Source: SIG607 sp036307305 (lineage in GTDB: Bacteria > Bacillota > Clostridia > Oscillospirales > Acutalibacteraceae). From it: 64,000 bases of DNA. A program made the translations under genes and the position numbers. A model generated the notes under the pieces. That model saw nothing but the letters and a program-made list of their open reading frames with translations. It had not been told where the DNA came from and ran no database searches. This document shows, piece after piece, positions 51,858 to 61,850 of this stretch. The stretch is from positions 310,001 through 374,000 of the forward strand of contig JAXJXV010000014.1 in assembly GCA_036307305.1 (NCBI GenBank), given 5' to 3'. Each line of letters starts with the position of its first letter. Position 1 is the stretch's first letter.

Positions 51858-51873
51858 ATTTATGGAGTATAAT

Positions 51874-52065
51874 ATGACCTACGAAGAAGCAATGAAACAG
51901 TTAGAAGAAATTGCCTGTAAGTTGGAGAAAGGCGATATTTCTCTTGATGAATCAATCAATTTATACGAAAAAGCTATGGAATTATCAAAGGTGTGTACTA
52001 CCGCACTTGAAAACGCCGCAATAAAAATTAAGCAACTTAGTGAATTGGAAGAAAAGGCTGATTAA
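51874..52065 (+). CDS. xseB: Exodeoxyribonuclease VII small subunit
   Basis: A 63-residue helical protein, TYEEAMKQLEEIACKLEKGD then LDESINLYEKAMELSKVC, matching XseB. The start at 51874 has GGAG 7 bases upstream; two earlier in-frame ATGs lack spacing. It lies directly before ispA with no gap. Confidence 0.93.
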   Translation: MTYEEAMKQLEEIACKLEKGDISLDESINLYEKAMELSKVCTTALENAAIKIKQLSELEEKAD

Positions 52066-52950
52066 ATGGATAAAAATATTATAAACAAATACTGTGAAAT
52101 TATCGAAAACAGATATAACGAAGTTCTTCCCTTTGAAAATACAAATTATTCCTCAGTAACCGAAGCTATGCGGTACAGCTTTTTGCTTGGAGGAAAACGG
52201 ATAAGACCGATAATCCTTTTGGAATTTTACCGTATATGCGGTGGCAACAATAATGGCGCTGTAAACTTTGCTCTCGCCCTTGAAATGATTCATACCTATT
52301 CTCTTATTCACGATGATTTACCTTGTATGGACGACGATGATATGAGAAGAGGAATGCCCTCTAATCATATTAAATACGGTGAGGATATTGCTCTTCTTGC
52401 AGGTGACGGTTTGCTAACACACGCTTTCTACACTGCTTCACTCACAAAAGACATCCCTGCAGATTTATGCATAAAAGCGATAAATGAACTGTCGCTGTTA
52501 TCAGGATATAAAGGAATGATAGGCGGTCAGGTGATTGATCTTGAGAGCGAAAATAAAGACGTTTCCATTGAGGTTATTGATGAACTTAATTTACTAAAAA
52601 CAGGCGGACTATTAAGAGCTGCCGCAAAAATAGGGGCAATCTTATCAGGCGCAAACGATAAGATTATTGAACTTGCCGATGATTACGGCAGATATATAGG
52701 ACTTGCTTTTCAGATTACAGACGACATTCTTGATTGCTGTGGTGACGAGTCTGTTCTCGGTAAACCTGTTAACAGCGATGAAAAGAATAACAAATCAACG
52801 TACGTTTCTGTTTACGGCATTGATAAATGCAAAAAAATTGTTAGGGATTTAACCGATAAAGCTTTAGATTGTCTTGAAAAAATCAGTTGTGACAGCGATA
52901 TCGTTTTTTTAAAGGATTTAACGGTTTTCTTGGCTACCAGAAATCACTAA
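52066..52950 (+). CDS. ispA: Geranyl/farnesyl diphosphate synthase
   Basis: A 294-residue all-helical prenyltransferase. The first aspartate-rich motif is DDLPCMDDDDMRRG and the second is DDILDCCGD. GGKRIRPIIL near residue 44 binds isopentenyl diphosphate. It condenses IPP with allylic diphosphates for undecaprenyl and quinone precursors. It starts on the base after xseB and is 3 bp from dxs, so two isoprenoid genes are coupled. Confidence 0.93.
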   Translation: MDKNIINKYCEIIENRYNEVLPFENTNYSSVTEAMRYSFLLGGKRIRPIILLEFYRICGGNNNGAVNFALALEMIHTYSLIHDDLPCMDDDDMRRGMPSNHIKYGEDIALLAGDGLLTHAFYTASLTKDIPADLCIKAINELSLLSGYKGMIGGQVIDLESENKDVSIEVIDELNLLKTGGLLRAAAKIGAILSGANDKIIELADDYGRYIGLAFQITDDILDCCGDESVLGKPVNSDEKNNKSTYVSVYGIDKCKKIVRDLTDKALDCLEKISCDSDIVFLKDLTVFLATRNH

Positions 52951-52953
52951 GGG

Positions 52954-54795
52954 ATGTTTAGAGTGGAATACAAAATTTTAAATAAAATTGAATCTCCCGA
53001 GGATGTAAAAAAGCTCAATGCGGACGAGCTTTCTTTGCTGTGCAGTGAAATAAGACACTGTCTTATCAATACGGTTTCAGTAAATGGCGGTCATTTGGCT
53101 TCTAATCTTGGCGCCGTTGAATTAACTGTCGCTTTGCATAGAGTTTTTGATTCTCCGCAGGACGCAATTCTATTTGACGTAGGTCATCAGTCGTATACAC
53201 ATAAGCTGCTTACAGGTCGTTTTTCGCAAATTTCCACACTGAGAAAATACGGTGGACTGTCTGGTTTTATGAATCCTGAAGAATCAGAACACGACCCATA
53301 TATAAGCGGTCACAGCAGTAACGCCGTTTCGGTTGCTTACGGTATATACAAGGCAAAGGCCATTCGCGGAGAAAAGGGAACTGCCATAGCAATTATCGGT
53401 GACGGCGCTATGACGGGCGGTATGGCTTATGAAGCGCTTAATAATATAGGTGCGGATAACAGTAAATTTATTGTTATACTAAATGACAATAAAATGTCTA
53501 TTTCTCAGAATGTGGGCGCATTGGCACGTCATCTTACAAAAATCAGAAGTAAAAACGGATACCATATTTTTAAATACAGATTGAGTCGCTTTTTAAACGG
53601 TATTCCGCTAATCGGAAACGCTTTATTTAATTTCTTTGACAGAATTAAAACTATGCTAAAAATTGCTGTTTACAGAAGCAACGTTTTTGAGGCTCTTGGG
53701 TTTAATTATTTGGGTCCGGTGGACGGTCACGACCTTACTGCTGTTGAGAATATTTTATCAATTGCTAAAAAACAGCATAAGCCTACTCTTGTGCATATTG
53801 TAACTGTTAAGGGAAAAGGCTATTCCTTTGCCGAAAGTGACCCAGGTAGTTATCACGGCGTTTCCAATTTTAACGTAGAAGATGGCGTTTCTTCAGAAAA
53901 GAAAATCACATATTCAGATGTCGTGGGTGATACTCTTATATCTATGGCGAAAGACGACGATAAAATTTGCGCAATAACTGCCGCTATGACCGATGGAACG
54001 GGACTTAGTAAATTTGCTAATGAGTTCAGTTCGAGATTTTTTGACGTAGGAATTGCAGAGGAACACGCCGTAGCTTTTGCGGCAGGTCTTGCTAAAGGTG
54101 AACTTAAGCCGTATTTTATGGTTTATTCTTCTTTTTTACAACGCGCTTACGACCAATTACTTCATGACGTAGCTATACAGAATTTACCTGTACGCATCTG
54201 TGTTGACAGAGCTGGTTTTGTTGGAGAGGACGGACGCACTCATCAAGGACTCTTTGACGTATCGTTCCTTTCTTCAATTCCTAATTTTACAGTATATTCA
54301 CCTGCTTCTTATGACGAACTGAAAAACTATATTTTAAACACTAAAGATATTTCCGCGCCCACTGTTATCAGATATCCCAGAGGTTCACAGCCTAAGGAAG
54401 ACTGCTTTTTCTATACAGGAAAAGATTTTGACGTATTTTCAAACGGTAACAAAATTGCGGCTGTATCTTACGGTAAACTTTCATATAATGTTTATGAGTC
54501 TGTTGAAAATATCAGAAACGTAGATTTTATAAAACTAAACAAGCTTCTGCCTATAGATGAAAATCTTCTAACATTATTAATGAACTATGAAAATCTTTAT
54601 TTCTTTGAAGAGGGGATTAAGGCTGGTTCAATTTCCGAAAAGATTTGCTCTGCTTTATCGGAACTCGGATATAACGGATTTACACATATAACTGCCGTAG
54701 ACGGTCAGTTTGTAACTGCTGCTGATGTTAATACACAGCAAGATATTTATTCATTATCTGTTGATAAAATAACTAATATATTAAGGGGAAATTAA
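52954..54795 (+). CDS. dxs: 1-deoxy-D-xylulose-5-phosphate synthase
   Basis: A 613-residue thiamine-diphosphate enzyme making DXP from pyruvate and glyceraldehyde 3-phosphate. It shows GHQSYTHKLLTGR, the TPP-binding GDGAMTGG ... NDNKMSIS, GPVDGHD, IAEEHAVAFAAG with the catalytic Glu, and DRAGFVGEDGRTHQG. Length and domains are normal. ATG at 52954 was kept, although a GTG at 52963 is possible. Confidence 0.95.
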   Translation: MFRVEYKILNKIESPEDVKKLNADELSLLCSEIRHCLINTVSVNGGHLASNLGAVELTVALHRVFDSPQDAILFDVGHQSYTHKLLTGRFSQISTLRKYGGLSGFMNPEESEHDPYISGHSSNAVSVAYGIYKAKAIRGEKGTAIAIIGDGAMTGGMAYEALNNIGADNSKFIVILNDNKMSISQNVGALARHLTKIRSKNGYHIFKYRLSRFLNGIPLIGNALFNFFDRIKTMLKIAVYRSNVFEALGFNYLGPVDGHDLTAVENILSIAKKQHKPTLVHIVTVKGKGYSFAESDPGSYHGVSNFNVEDGVSSEKKITYSDVVGDTLISMAKDDDKICAITAAMTDGTGLSKFANEFSSRFFDVGIAEEHAVAFAAGLAKGELKPYFMVYSSFLQRAYDQLLHDVAIQNLPVRICVDRAGFVGEDGRTHQGLFDVSFLSSIPNFTVYSPASYDELKNYILNTKDISAPTVIRYPRGSQPKEDCFFYTGKDFDVFSNGNKIAAVSYGKLSYNVYESVENIRNVDFIKLNKLLPIDENLLTLLMNYENLYFFEEGIKAGSISEKICSALSELGYNGFTHITAVDGQFVTAADVNTQQDIYSLSVDKITNILRGN

Positions 54796-54796
54796 T

Positions 54797-55618
54797 TTGT
54801 CTTCTAAAGTAAGACTGGACGTTGCGCTTGTAAACGGCGGGTTCGCAGAAAGTCGAGAAAAAGCAAAAGCGCTTATTATGTCCGGTATCGTTTTTGTTAA
54901 TAATCAAAAATGTGATAAAGCCGGTGAAAGCGTTAAAGAGGATGATGTTATCGAAGTGCGCGGCGATAAGCTTAAGTACGTTAGTCGCGGCGGCCTTAAA
55001 TTAGAAAAAGCAATAGAAAGCTTCGATATAAATCTTGATGGGTATATCTGTGCGGATATTGGTGCATCCACAGGCGGTTTTACTGATTGTATGCTTCAAA
55101 AGGGTGCAGTTAAGGTTTACGCTATTGATGTTGGTTACGGTCAACTTGCATGGAAGCTGAGAACGGACGAACGCGTTATAAATCTTGAAAGAACGAATTT
55201 CAGATACGTTACTCGCGAACATGTAGATTCTCCTCTTGATTTTGCATCAGTAGACGTTTCGTTTATTTCTTTATCACATATTTTACCCGTTATGCGAACC
55301 TTGCTAAAGGATAACGCTACTGCAGTTTGTCTTATTAAACCGCAGTTTGAAGCAGGTAAAGAGGGCGTAGGTAAAAAAGGCGTAGTGCGAGATAAAAACG
55401 TGCATATATCCGTTATAGATAAAATAGTATCGCTCGTTATTGAAAACAAATTTTCTTTATTAGGTCTTGATTTTTCACCTGTCAAAGGTCCTGAAGGCAA
55501 CATTGAATATTTGTGTTATATAAAAAAAACAGAGCTACCCCAAAATTTTGTACAAATATCTTCTGTGCAGTTAGTCGAAGATTCCTATAACGCTCTTAAT
55601 AAGGAGGGAAATTTATGA
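54797..55618 (+). CDS. tlyA: TlyA family rRNA methyltransferase
   Basis: A 273-residue protein with an N-terminal S4 RNA-binding domain (RLDVALVNGGFAESREKAK) and an FtsJ-like Rossmann methyltransferase domain (ICADIGASTGGFTDCML, then YAIDVGYGQLAWKLR, LIKPQFEAG). It 2'-O-methylates rRNA in homologues. The start is TTG at 54797, with AAGGGGA upstream. It overlaps nadK by 4 bp. Confidence 0.92.
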   Translation: MSSKVRLDVALVNGGFAESREKAKALIMSGIVFVNNQKCDKAGESVKEDDVIEVRGDKLKYVSRGGLKLEKAIESFDINLDGYICADIGASTGGFTDCMLQKGAVKVYAIDVGYGQLAWKLRTDERVINLERTNFRYVTREHVDSPLDFASVDVSFISLSHILPVMRTLLKDNATAVCLIKPQFEAGKEGVGKKGVVRDKNVHISVIDKIVSLVIENKFSLLGLDFSPVKGPEGNIEYLCYIKKTELPQNFVQISSVQLVEDSYNALNKEGNL

Positions 55619-56445
55619 TAGTCGGTGTTTTGCCGAATTTAGATAAACGTGGTGTTGCTGATATACTTGAGCGCATGAAGAGTATTCTTGAGTCAAACGG
55701 AATTAAACCGTATTTGCCCGATTATATCTCCTTTCTCGGATATGAATCAATACCCGAAGAAGAACTATTTGAACGCGCTGATATTGTTATTACCGTAGGT
55801 GGCGACGGAACGATTATGCGTTATGCTAAAACTGCCGCAAAATACAATAAGCCCGTTTTAGGTATAAACGCAGGACGGTTAGGCTTCCTAGCTAATATTG
55901 AAGCTAATCAGCTCGGCTTATTAGCTAATCTTAAAAACGGAAAATATTCAACTGAATCACGTATGATGATTAAAGTAAAAGCTGTAGAAAACGGTGTGGA
56001 ACAGGCAAGTTTTTTTGCTGTGAACGATGCGGTTATTTCCAGCGGTTTTATGTCGAGACTTATTGATATTCAGGCGTATATTGACGATGAGCCTATCTGC
56101 TATAGAGCTGATGGTCTGATTGTATCAACACCCACAGGTTCTACTGCTTATTCGCTTTCGGCGGGAGGACCAATAATTGACCCTGCGATAAATAATCTTA
56201 TTATAACGCCAATTTGTTCTCATTCGCTGAGCGCTAAACCAATTATTCTTAGTGGTGATATTACTTTAAAGCTTAAAGCTTTTTCTATGAAAAAATCAGA
56301 CGTATATTTGTTAATTGACGGCAGAAGGTCTTATACTATAAAACCTTTTACGGAAATTTACGTCTCTAAAGCGGATAGCCCCATTACATTAATAAAGTTG
56401 GCTAAACGTTCTTTTTATAAAACTTTGTCTGAGAAATTCAAATAG
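55615..56445 (+). CDS. nadK: NAD kinase
   Basis: A 276-residue NAD kinase. It has the GGDGT motif in ITVGGDGTIMRYAK, NAGRLGFLANIE, the conserved NDAVIS and DGLIVSTPTGSTAYSLSAGGPI. It makes NADP from NAD and ATP. ATGA overlap with tlyA indicates translational coupling. Confidence 0.94.
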   Translation: MIVGVLPNLDKRGVADILERMKSILESNGIKPYLPDYISFLGYESIPEEELFERADIVITVGGDGTIMRYAKTAAKYNKPVLGINAGRLGFLANIEANQLGLLANLKNGKYSTESRMMIKVKAVENGVEQASFFAVNDAVISSGFMSRLIDIQAYIDDEPICYRADGLIVSTPTGSTAYSLSAGGPIIDPAINNLIITPICSHSLSAKPIILSGDITLKLKAFSMKKSDVYLLIDGRRSYTIKPFTEIYVSKADSPITLIKLAKRSFYKTLSEKFK

Positions 56446-56453
56446 GTGATTGT

Positions 56454-56915
56454 ATGAAAAACAAAAGACAGGAAAAGCTGTTGGAGCTTATTAAAGATAA
56501 TGCTTATTACACACAGGATGAATTACAGGAAGCTTTAAATAATTTAGGATATAATGTCACTCAGTCAACCGTTTCAAGAGATATTAAACAACTTAGAATT
56601 ATAAAAACTCTTGATTCTGACGGTAATTATCGATATATTTCAAATTTTCACAGCAGTTCCTCTGATAATAAAACTAATTCTCATTATGAAGACATTTTCA
56701 GACGTTCTGCAATTAAGGTTGATTGCGCTTTTAACGATGTTGTTATAAAATGTCATCCCGGTATGGCATCAAGCGCCTGTGTCACTATTGATAATTTTTT
56801 TGGGAATATGATTATGGGGAGCCTTGCGGGTGATGACACAATTTTCGTAATTACCAAAACCCCTGAAATAGCTTTACAGTTGACTGAAAAGCTAAGAAAT
56901 ATGTGTAAGGAATGA
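56454..56915 (+). CDS. argR: Arginine repressor ArgR/AhrC
   Basis: A 153-residue protein with an N-terminal winged helix (KLLELIKDNAYYTQDELQEA, VTQSTVSRDIKQLRI) and a C-terminal hexamerisation and arginine-binding domain (NMIMGSLAGDDTIFV). It regulates arginine metabolism genes. Its place between nadK and recN is conserved in Firmicutes. Confidence 0.93.
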   Translation: MKNKRQEKLLELIKDNAYYTQDELQEALNNLGYNVTQSTVSRDIKQLRIIKTLDSDGNYRYISNFHSSSSDNKTNSHYEDIFRRSAIKVDCAFNDVVIKCHPGMASSACVTIDNFFGNMIMGSLAGDDTIFVITKTPEIALQLTEKLRNMCKE

Positions 56916-56923
56916 CAGTGTAG

Positions 56924-58579
56924 ATGTTAAAATATTTGCATATTGAAAATATTGCGGTAATTGAACAATCTAATATTGAATTCAGCGACGGCTTCAACGT
57001 TCTCACAGGTGAAACGGGTGCAGGTAAATCTATAATAATTGATTCCATTTATGCGGTTTTAGGTTATCGTACCTCAAAGGAGCTTATACGTAACGGCTGC
57101 GACAGTGCGCGCGTTTCTGCGGTTTTTTCAAATATTTCTAAGGAATGTATGAATGCTTTTAAAGATATCGGAATTAATTTGGATGACGACGGCAATATTG
57201 TTATAGAAAGAACCCTGTCGGTTAATTCGGGTGGAGTTATAAAAATCAACGGAATACCTGTGTCAGCAACTGTTTTGAAAAACATTTCGCCTTTACTTGT
57301 TAATATTCACGGTCAACACGATAATCAAGCTCTGCTTAACAGTGATAATCATTATTTATACATAGATAAATTAGCTCTCAATGATAAAGAATTAACAGAT
57401 TATACAGATGAATTTAAAAAATTTAATTCAATACGAAAGAAACTTAAGTCATTGGAAATGGATGAGGACGAGAAGCTTCGCCATATAGATATCCTAAAAT
57501 ATCAAATTAACGAGCTACAGAATGCTTCTCTAAAAATCGGCGAACTTGACGAGTTGAAACAAAAAAAGGCTGTAGCAAGAAATATCTCTAAAAAAATAAG
57601 GACAATTAAATCTGTTTTAGCGTATTTAGCAGAAAATGAAGAAAATAATGCACTAGACTGTCTTCGCAGTGCATTACATATTGTTAATGTGGATAAAGAT
57701 TTACACCTTGATAATGAATCAGGCAAATTGCTTAGTTGCATAGAAGTTTTGGAAGATGTAGTCGCTTCCTTTAATTCGCTGTCCGATACTCTTAACTCTG
57801 ATGAATATAATATAGACGTTATCGAGGAACGTCTGTCCATTCTTACAAATTTGTCTTCCAAATACGGTGATAATGAAGAAAGAATGCTTGAGTATTTAAG
57901 CAGAGCAGAAGATGAATTGAAAACAATTCTGTTTAATGATGATGAAATCGAACGTCTTAGCGAAGAATTGGTTTCATCACAAGAGGCTCTTATAGATAAA
58001 GCCAAGAAGCTTAGCATTACCAGAAATAAAGCCGCAAAGATTTTTGAGAAAAACGTTAAAGAAGTTCTTTGCAAGCTGAATATGCCTTCCGTTGATATTT
58101 CGGTTGAAAATAATAGTGGAAGATACACTAAAAACGGCTGTGATGAAATACAGTTTCTATTTAGCGCAAATGCGGGTGAGAATAAAAAAGCTCTGTCTAA
58201 AATCGCTTCCGGCGGTGAGCTTTCAAGAGTTATGCTTTCTATTAAAAGTGTACTTGCCGAAAAGGATGATGTTCCAACCCTTATTTTTGATGAAATTGAT
58301 TCGGGAATCAGCGGCAAAACTGCCGATATGGTCGGCTCACAGCTTAGAAGCGTTTCTAAAAGTCATCAGGTTATTTGTGTTACGCATCTTGCTCAGATTG
58401 CATGTTCAGCAAAAAATCATTTACTAATTACAAAAGAAACAAAAAATAATAGAACGTATACAGAGGTTAAGACTCTTGATTATGACAGCAGAGTTATGGA
58501 AATAGCTCGTATAATGGGCGGCTCACAAATTACTGACTCACTTATTAACTCCGCTAAAGAAATGCTTAATAAATTATAA
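56924..58579 (+). CDS. recN: DNA repair protein RecN
   Basis: A 551-residue SMC-like ATPase. Walker A is in LTGETGAGKSIIIDS, a coiled coil spans about 150-350, and the signature is ASGGELSRVMLSIK, with Walker B TLIFDEIDSGISGKTA. It takes part in double-strand break repair. It is the last gene of the operon before a terminator. Confidence 0.95.
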   Translation: MLKYLHIENIAVIEQSNIEFSDGFNVLTGETGAGKSIIIDSIYAVLGYRTSKELIRNGCDSARVSAVFSNISKECMNAFKDIGINLDDDGNIVIERTLSVNSGGVIKINGIPVSATVLKNISPLLVNIHGQHDNQALLNSDNHYLYIDKLALNDKELTDYTDEFKKFNSIRKKLKSLEMDEDEKLRHIDILKYQINELQNASLKIGELDELKQKKAVARNISKKIRTIKSVLAYLAENEENNALDCLRSALHIVNVDKDLHLDNESGKLLSCIEVLEDVVASFNSLSDTLNSDEYNIDVIEERLSILTNLSSKYGDNEERMLEYLSRAEDELKTILFNDDEIERLSEELVSSQEALIDKAKKLSITRNKAAKIFEKNVKEVLCKLNMPSVDISVENNSGRYTKNGCDEIQFLFSANAGENKKALSKIASGGELSRVMLSIKSVLAEKDDVPTLIFDEIDSGISGKTADMVGSQLRSVSKSHQVICVTHLAQIACSAKNHLLITKETKNNRTYTEVKTLDYDSRVMEIARIMGGSQITDSLINSAKEMLNKL

Positions 58580-58585
58580 ACAATA

Positions 58586-58611
58586 AAACTCGGTGAAAAT
58601 TCACCGAGTTT
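58586..58611. terminator. Terminator after recN
   Basis: AAACTCGGTGAA pairs with TTCACCGAGTTT, followed by TT. The stop of the convergent gene lies within it, so it serves both directions. Confidence 0.8.
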
Positions 58612-58936
58612 TTCCGTTTAAATAATTTAAATTTTTGCTGTATATAACTGTTATAAATTTAATATCCTTTGTGTTGCACACAATAGTGGAAAGTAGCTCT
58701 CCATCAACCTTTAGCACAATATAATCCATACCCACGTTGATTAATTGCCCTATATGTTCAATCAACTTATCGCCGATTAAATGTTCTACCTTTATCCATC
58801 TTCCGATATTTTGATTTAAAAAAGTTGGTAAAAAGGGTAGAGAAGATGTGATTTTGTTACCGTATTCCTGTTCCTTTAGCAGATTTTCGGCGTATGGAAT
58901 TATATCATTATGGTTGCTTATCATATAGTTATCCAT
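58601..58936 (-). CDS. Small hypothetical protein, possibly spore-coat related
   Basis: A 111-residue protein. The N-terminus is polar and the C-terminal 65 residues look like a small beta domain: FLNQNIGRWIKVEHLIGD, LINVGMDYIVLKVDGEL, IKFITVIYS. This order faintly recalls the GerQ-type spore coat fold, in which a short beta barrel presents variable residues, but the match is weak. The ATG has AAGGAG upstream, so it is a real gene. Downstream of dapB on the same strand with a 55-bp gap. Confidence 0.5.
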   Translation of the reverse strand: MDNYMISNHNDIIPYAENLLKEQEYGNKITSSLPFLPTFLNQNIGRWIKVEHLIGDKLIEHIGQLINVGMDYIVLKVDGELLSTIVCNTKDIKFITVIYSKNLNYLNGKTR

Positions 58937-58991
58937 AAAAAAATTCTCCTTTCAGTATATTTATATGCCGAAAGGAGAAAATTGATAAAAA

Positions 58992-59747
58992 TCAGTCGCT
59001 GATTAGCATATTCATATCGTATAATCCAGCAGACTTATCAGCAACGTATGTAGCTGCTCTCAACGCACCTGAAGCAAATACGTCACGGGAAGCAGCAGAA
59101 TGTGAAAGTGAAATCACTTCGTCATTACCTGCAAAAATAACTTCGTGTTCGCCGACTATTGTTCCACCTCGTACAGAATGAATACCTATTTCGTTTTTAG
59201 GACGTGCCATGCGCTTAGAGTGACGGTCATACTCGTACTGTAAACTATCATTAAACTCATTATTAATAGCGTTTGCTAACATTATGGCTGTACCTGACGG
59301 AGCATCTAATTTTTGATTGTGATGCTTTTCAATTATTTCGATATCATAGTCGCTGCCTAAAATTTGTGAAGCTTTCTTACAAAGTGCGGTAAGCAAATTT
59401 ATTCCCAGAGACATGTTGAAAGTGAAAAAGATAGGAATGATTTTTGCAGCATTGGAAATTTGTTCTAGCTGAGACTGCGAATAACCTGTAGTCGCCAATA
59501 CGATAGGAGTTTTCGTGGAAATAGCGAAACTGAGTAGACCATCAAGGGCTGCAGGATTACTGAAATCAATTATAACGTCGCCTTTTTCTTTAACGTCAGA
59601 AATATTATTGTAGGTCGAAAAAACGGCGTTGCCTGTAGAAAAAGCATCAACACCTGCGCATATTTCGGTACATTCAGACATTTCAGCAAGTTGGGTTATT
59701 ACTTTTCCCATTCTGCCAAAACAGCCATTTAAGATAATTTTTTTCAT
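58992..59747 (-). CDS. dapB: 4-hydroxy-tetrahydrodipicolinate reductase
   Basis: A 251-residue NAD(P)H-dependent reductase of the lysine/diaminopimelate pathway. It has the nucleotide-binding opening ILNGCFGRMGKVI, DFSNPAALDGLL, the catalytic EKHHNQKLDAPSGTA and RGGTIVGEHEVIFAG. It follows dapA by 21 bp on the same strand, so the two enzymes act in consecutive steps from one transcript. Confidence 0.94.
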   Translation of the reverse strand: MKKIILNGCFGRMGKVITQLAEMSECTEICAGVDAFSTGNAVFSTYNNISDVKEKGDVIIDFSNPAALDGLLSFAISTKTPIVLATTGYSQSQLEQISNAAKIIPIFFTFNMSLGINLLTALCKKASQILGSDYDIEIIEKHHNQKLDAPSGTAIMLANAINNEFNDSLQYEYDRHSKRMARPKNEIGIHSVRGGTIVGEHEVIFAGNDEVISLSHSAASRDVFASGALRAATYVADKSAGLYDMNMLISD

Positions 59748-59768
59748 ATTAAACTTCCTTAATTGTTT

Positions 59769-60656
59769 TTATAGTAAATTGCATTTTTTAAGTTGTGTAA
59801 CAAGGTTTTCCCGTACTGTATCGTCCATTTCTACAAGGGGCATACGGCAAGGGCCGACTCCCATTCCCATTAAATTCATAGCTTCTTTTACAGGAATAGG
59901 ATTGACGTCAGAAAAGAGAGCCTTTATTAACTGGGCGTAGTAGATTTGTTTTTCTGAAGCAGACATTATATTACCTTCAAAATATTCAAAACAAATATCG
60001 TGAGTCTGTTTAGGGGCGATGTTTGAAAGCACGGAAATAACACCTATACCGCCCAGTGACATAATGGGAACAATCTGGTCGTCATTGCCAGAATAAATAT
60101 CAAGATTATCTCCGCACAGACTTCGGGTTAAAAGAATCGACGACAAATCTCCGTTTGCTTCCTTCGTAGCAACTATATTGGGATGCTCAGCCAATTGCGC
60201 ATAGGTCTGTGGTGCAATATTGACACCTGTTCTTGACGGAACGTTATACAAAATAATAGGGGAGTCTATTCTATCAGCTACATAATTATAGTGGGTAATC
60301 AATCCCTTTTGAGAGGTTTTATTGTAGTAGGGAGTTACCATCAGCATTGCATCGGCACCGCAGGAAATTGCATCCTTGCATAGCTCAACGGTATAAGTAG
60401 TATCGTTTGAGCCAGTCCCTGCAATTATTGGGACTCTGCCGTTCGTTTTATTTACTGCAGTTTCGATAACCTTAATATGCTCTTTATAATCTAAAGTTGA
60501 TTTTTCGCCTGTTGTACCGCAAATAACAAGTGCATCAATGCCGCTTGAAATCTGATGTTCTACTAATTCCTCCAGCTTTTTATAATTGACCGAATAGTCA
60601 GAATTCATAGGAGTAACCAATGCGGTGGCAGCGCCTGTAAATATTCTTTTCTTCAT
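59769..60656 (-). CDS. dapA: 4-hydroxy-tetrahydrodipicolinate synthase
   Basis: A 295-residue TIM-barrel aldolase that condenses pyruvate with aspartate semialdehyde. It shows GTTGEKSTL, the proton-relay tyrosine region ILYNVPSRTG and the Schiff-base lysine in IVATKEANGD. The feedback site for lysine cannot be judged from sequence alone. It starts a dapA-dapB unit. Confidence 0.95.
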   Translation of the reverse strand: MKKRIFTGAATALVTPMNSDYSVNYKKLEELVEHQISSGIDALVICGTTGEKSTLDYKEHIKVIETAVNKTNGRVPIIAGTGSNDTTYTVELCKDAISCGADAMLMVTPYYNKTSQKGLITHYNYVADRIDSPIILYNVPSRTGVNIAPQTYAQLAEHPNIVATKEANGDLSSILLTRSLCGDNLDIYSGNDDQIVPIMSLGGIGVISVLSNIAPKQTHDICFEYFEGNIMSASEKQIYYAQLIKALFSDVNPIPVKEAMNLMGMGVGPCRMPLVEMDDTVRENLVTQLKKCNLL

Positions 60657-60827
60657 AATCTAACAGCACCTTTTCATTAAAATTGACAAAAAACAAACTT
60701 TTCTGTTGCTATCAGAGAAATTTTGCAATATAATATAAATAATATTGCAATTAAATAATAACATTTGCTAAATTGTTTGTCAAATACATTTTATGCACAA
60801 TTACCCAAATTTACGACTGGAGAAATT

Positions 60828-61850
60828 ATGAAAAAAAGTGATTTTTATTATGACCTGCCCGATGAACTGATTGCACAGACTCCCATAGAACCGCGTGATT
60901 CGTCGCGTCTTATGATAATAGATAAGAAAAATAAAACAGTTGGCGAATCGGTTTTTAGAGACGTAATCGATTATTTGAATGAAGGTGACCTGCTTGTATT
61001 AAACGATACGAGAGTTTTACCTGCTCGAATTTTCGGTCAGCGTGTGGATACTGGTGCGATAGTAGAGTTTGTATTACTCAAACAAAAAGAAATTAACGTT
61101 TGGGAGTGTATTGCAGGTCCCGGTAAGAAAGCCAAAACAGGTAACAGCTTTAAATTTAGCGATAATTTATCGGCAACAGTTGTAGACGTTTTGGATGACG
61201 GCAACAGGATTTTGGAATTTAAAAGCACAATAGATTTTTTCTCCGCGCTGGATGAAGTCGGTAATATGCCGTTGCCTCCGTATATTAAAGAAAAACTTCA
61301 GGACAAGGAAAGATATCAAACTGTTTACAGTAGGGAAATCGGCTCTGCCGCAGCCCCAACAGCGGGTCTTCATTTTACCAATGAACTGTTAGAGAAAATT
61401 AAAGATAAAGGCGTTGAAATCGCTTATGTAACTCTACACGTAGGTCTCGGCACTTTCAGACCCGTTAAGGTTGAAGAAATCACCGAACACCATATGCACA
61501 CGGAACATTACAGCATACCAATGGAAACTTCTGAAAAAATCAATGCTACAAAGTCCAATGGTGGCAGAGTGATTTGTGTCGGAACAACCAGTTGCAGAAC
61601 CATTGAAAGCGCATACACAAAATACGGTGAAATTAAGGAATGTAGTGATGATACTTCAATATTCATTTATCCGGGTTATGAGTTTAAGTGTATGGATGGA
61701 CTTATCACTAATTTTCATTTACCTGAAAGTACTCTTATAATGCTTGTCAGTGCCTTTGCAGGTTATGAATTTACAATGGATTTTTATAAAAAAGCTGTTG
61801 AAGATAAATATAGATTTTTTAGTTTTGGCGACGCGATGCTCATCCTATAG
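60828..61850 (+). CDS. queA: S-adenosylmethionine:tRNA ribosyltransferase-isomerase
   Basis: A 340-residue QueA that adds the cyclopentene ring to preQ1 in tRNA. Visible are FYYDLPDELIAQTPIEPRD, LNDTRVLPARI, TAGLHFTNELLE, HVGLGTFRPV, and the C-terminal LPESTLIMLVSAFAG. The start at 60828 has GGAGAAATT upstream. Its extreme 3' end overlaps a 124-bp insertion, which changes the last residues from the expected GDAMIIL to GDAMLIL (see 61827-61962). Tgt follows, completing the queuosine pair. Confidence 0.95.
   Translation: MKKSDFYYDLPDELIAQTPIEPRDSSRLMIIDKKNKTVGESVFRDVIDYLNEGDLLVLNDTRVLPARIFGQRVDTGAIVEFVLLKQKEINVWECIAGPGKKAKTGNSFKFSDNLSATVVDVLDDGNRILEFKSTIDFFSALDEVGNMPLPPYIKEKLQDKERYQTVYSREIGSAAAPTAGLHFTNELLEKIKDKGVEIAYVTLHVGLGTFRPVKVEEITEHHMHTEHYSIPMETSEKINATKSNGGRVICVGTTSCRTIESAYTKYGEIKECSDDTSIFIYPGYEFKCMDGLITNFHLPESTLIMLVSAFAGYEFTMDFYKKAVEDKYRFFSFGDAMLIL

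Noticed and set aside
57502..58317. 271-residue minus-strand ORF
   Set aside because: Antisense shadow of recN, composed of Ser/Leu-rich low-complexity residues.
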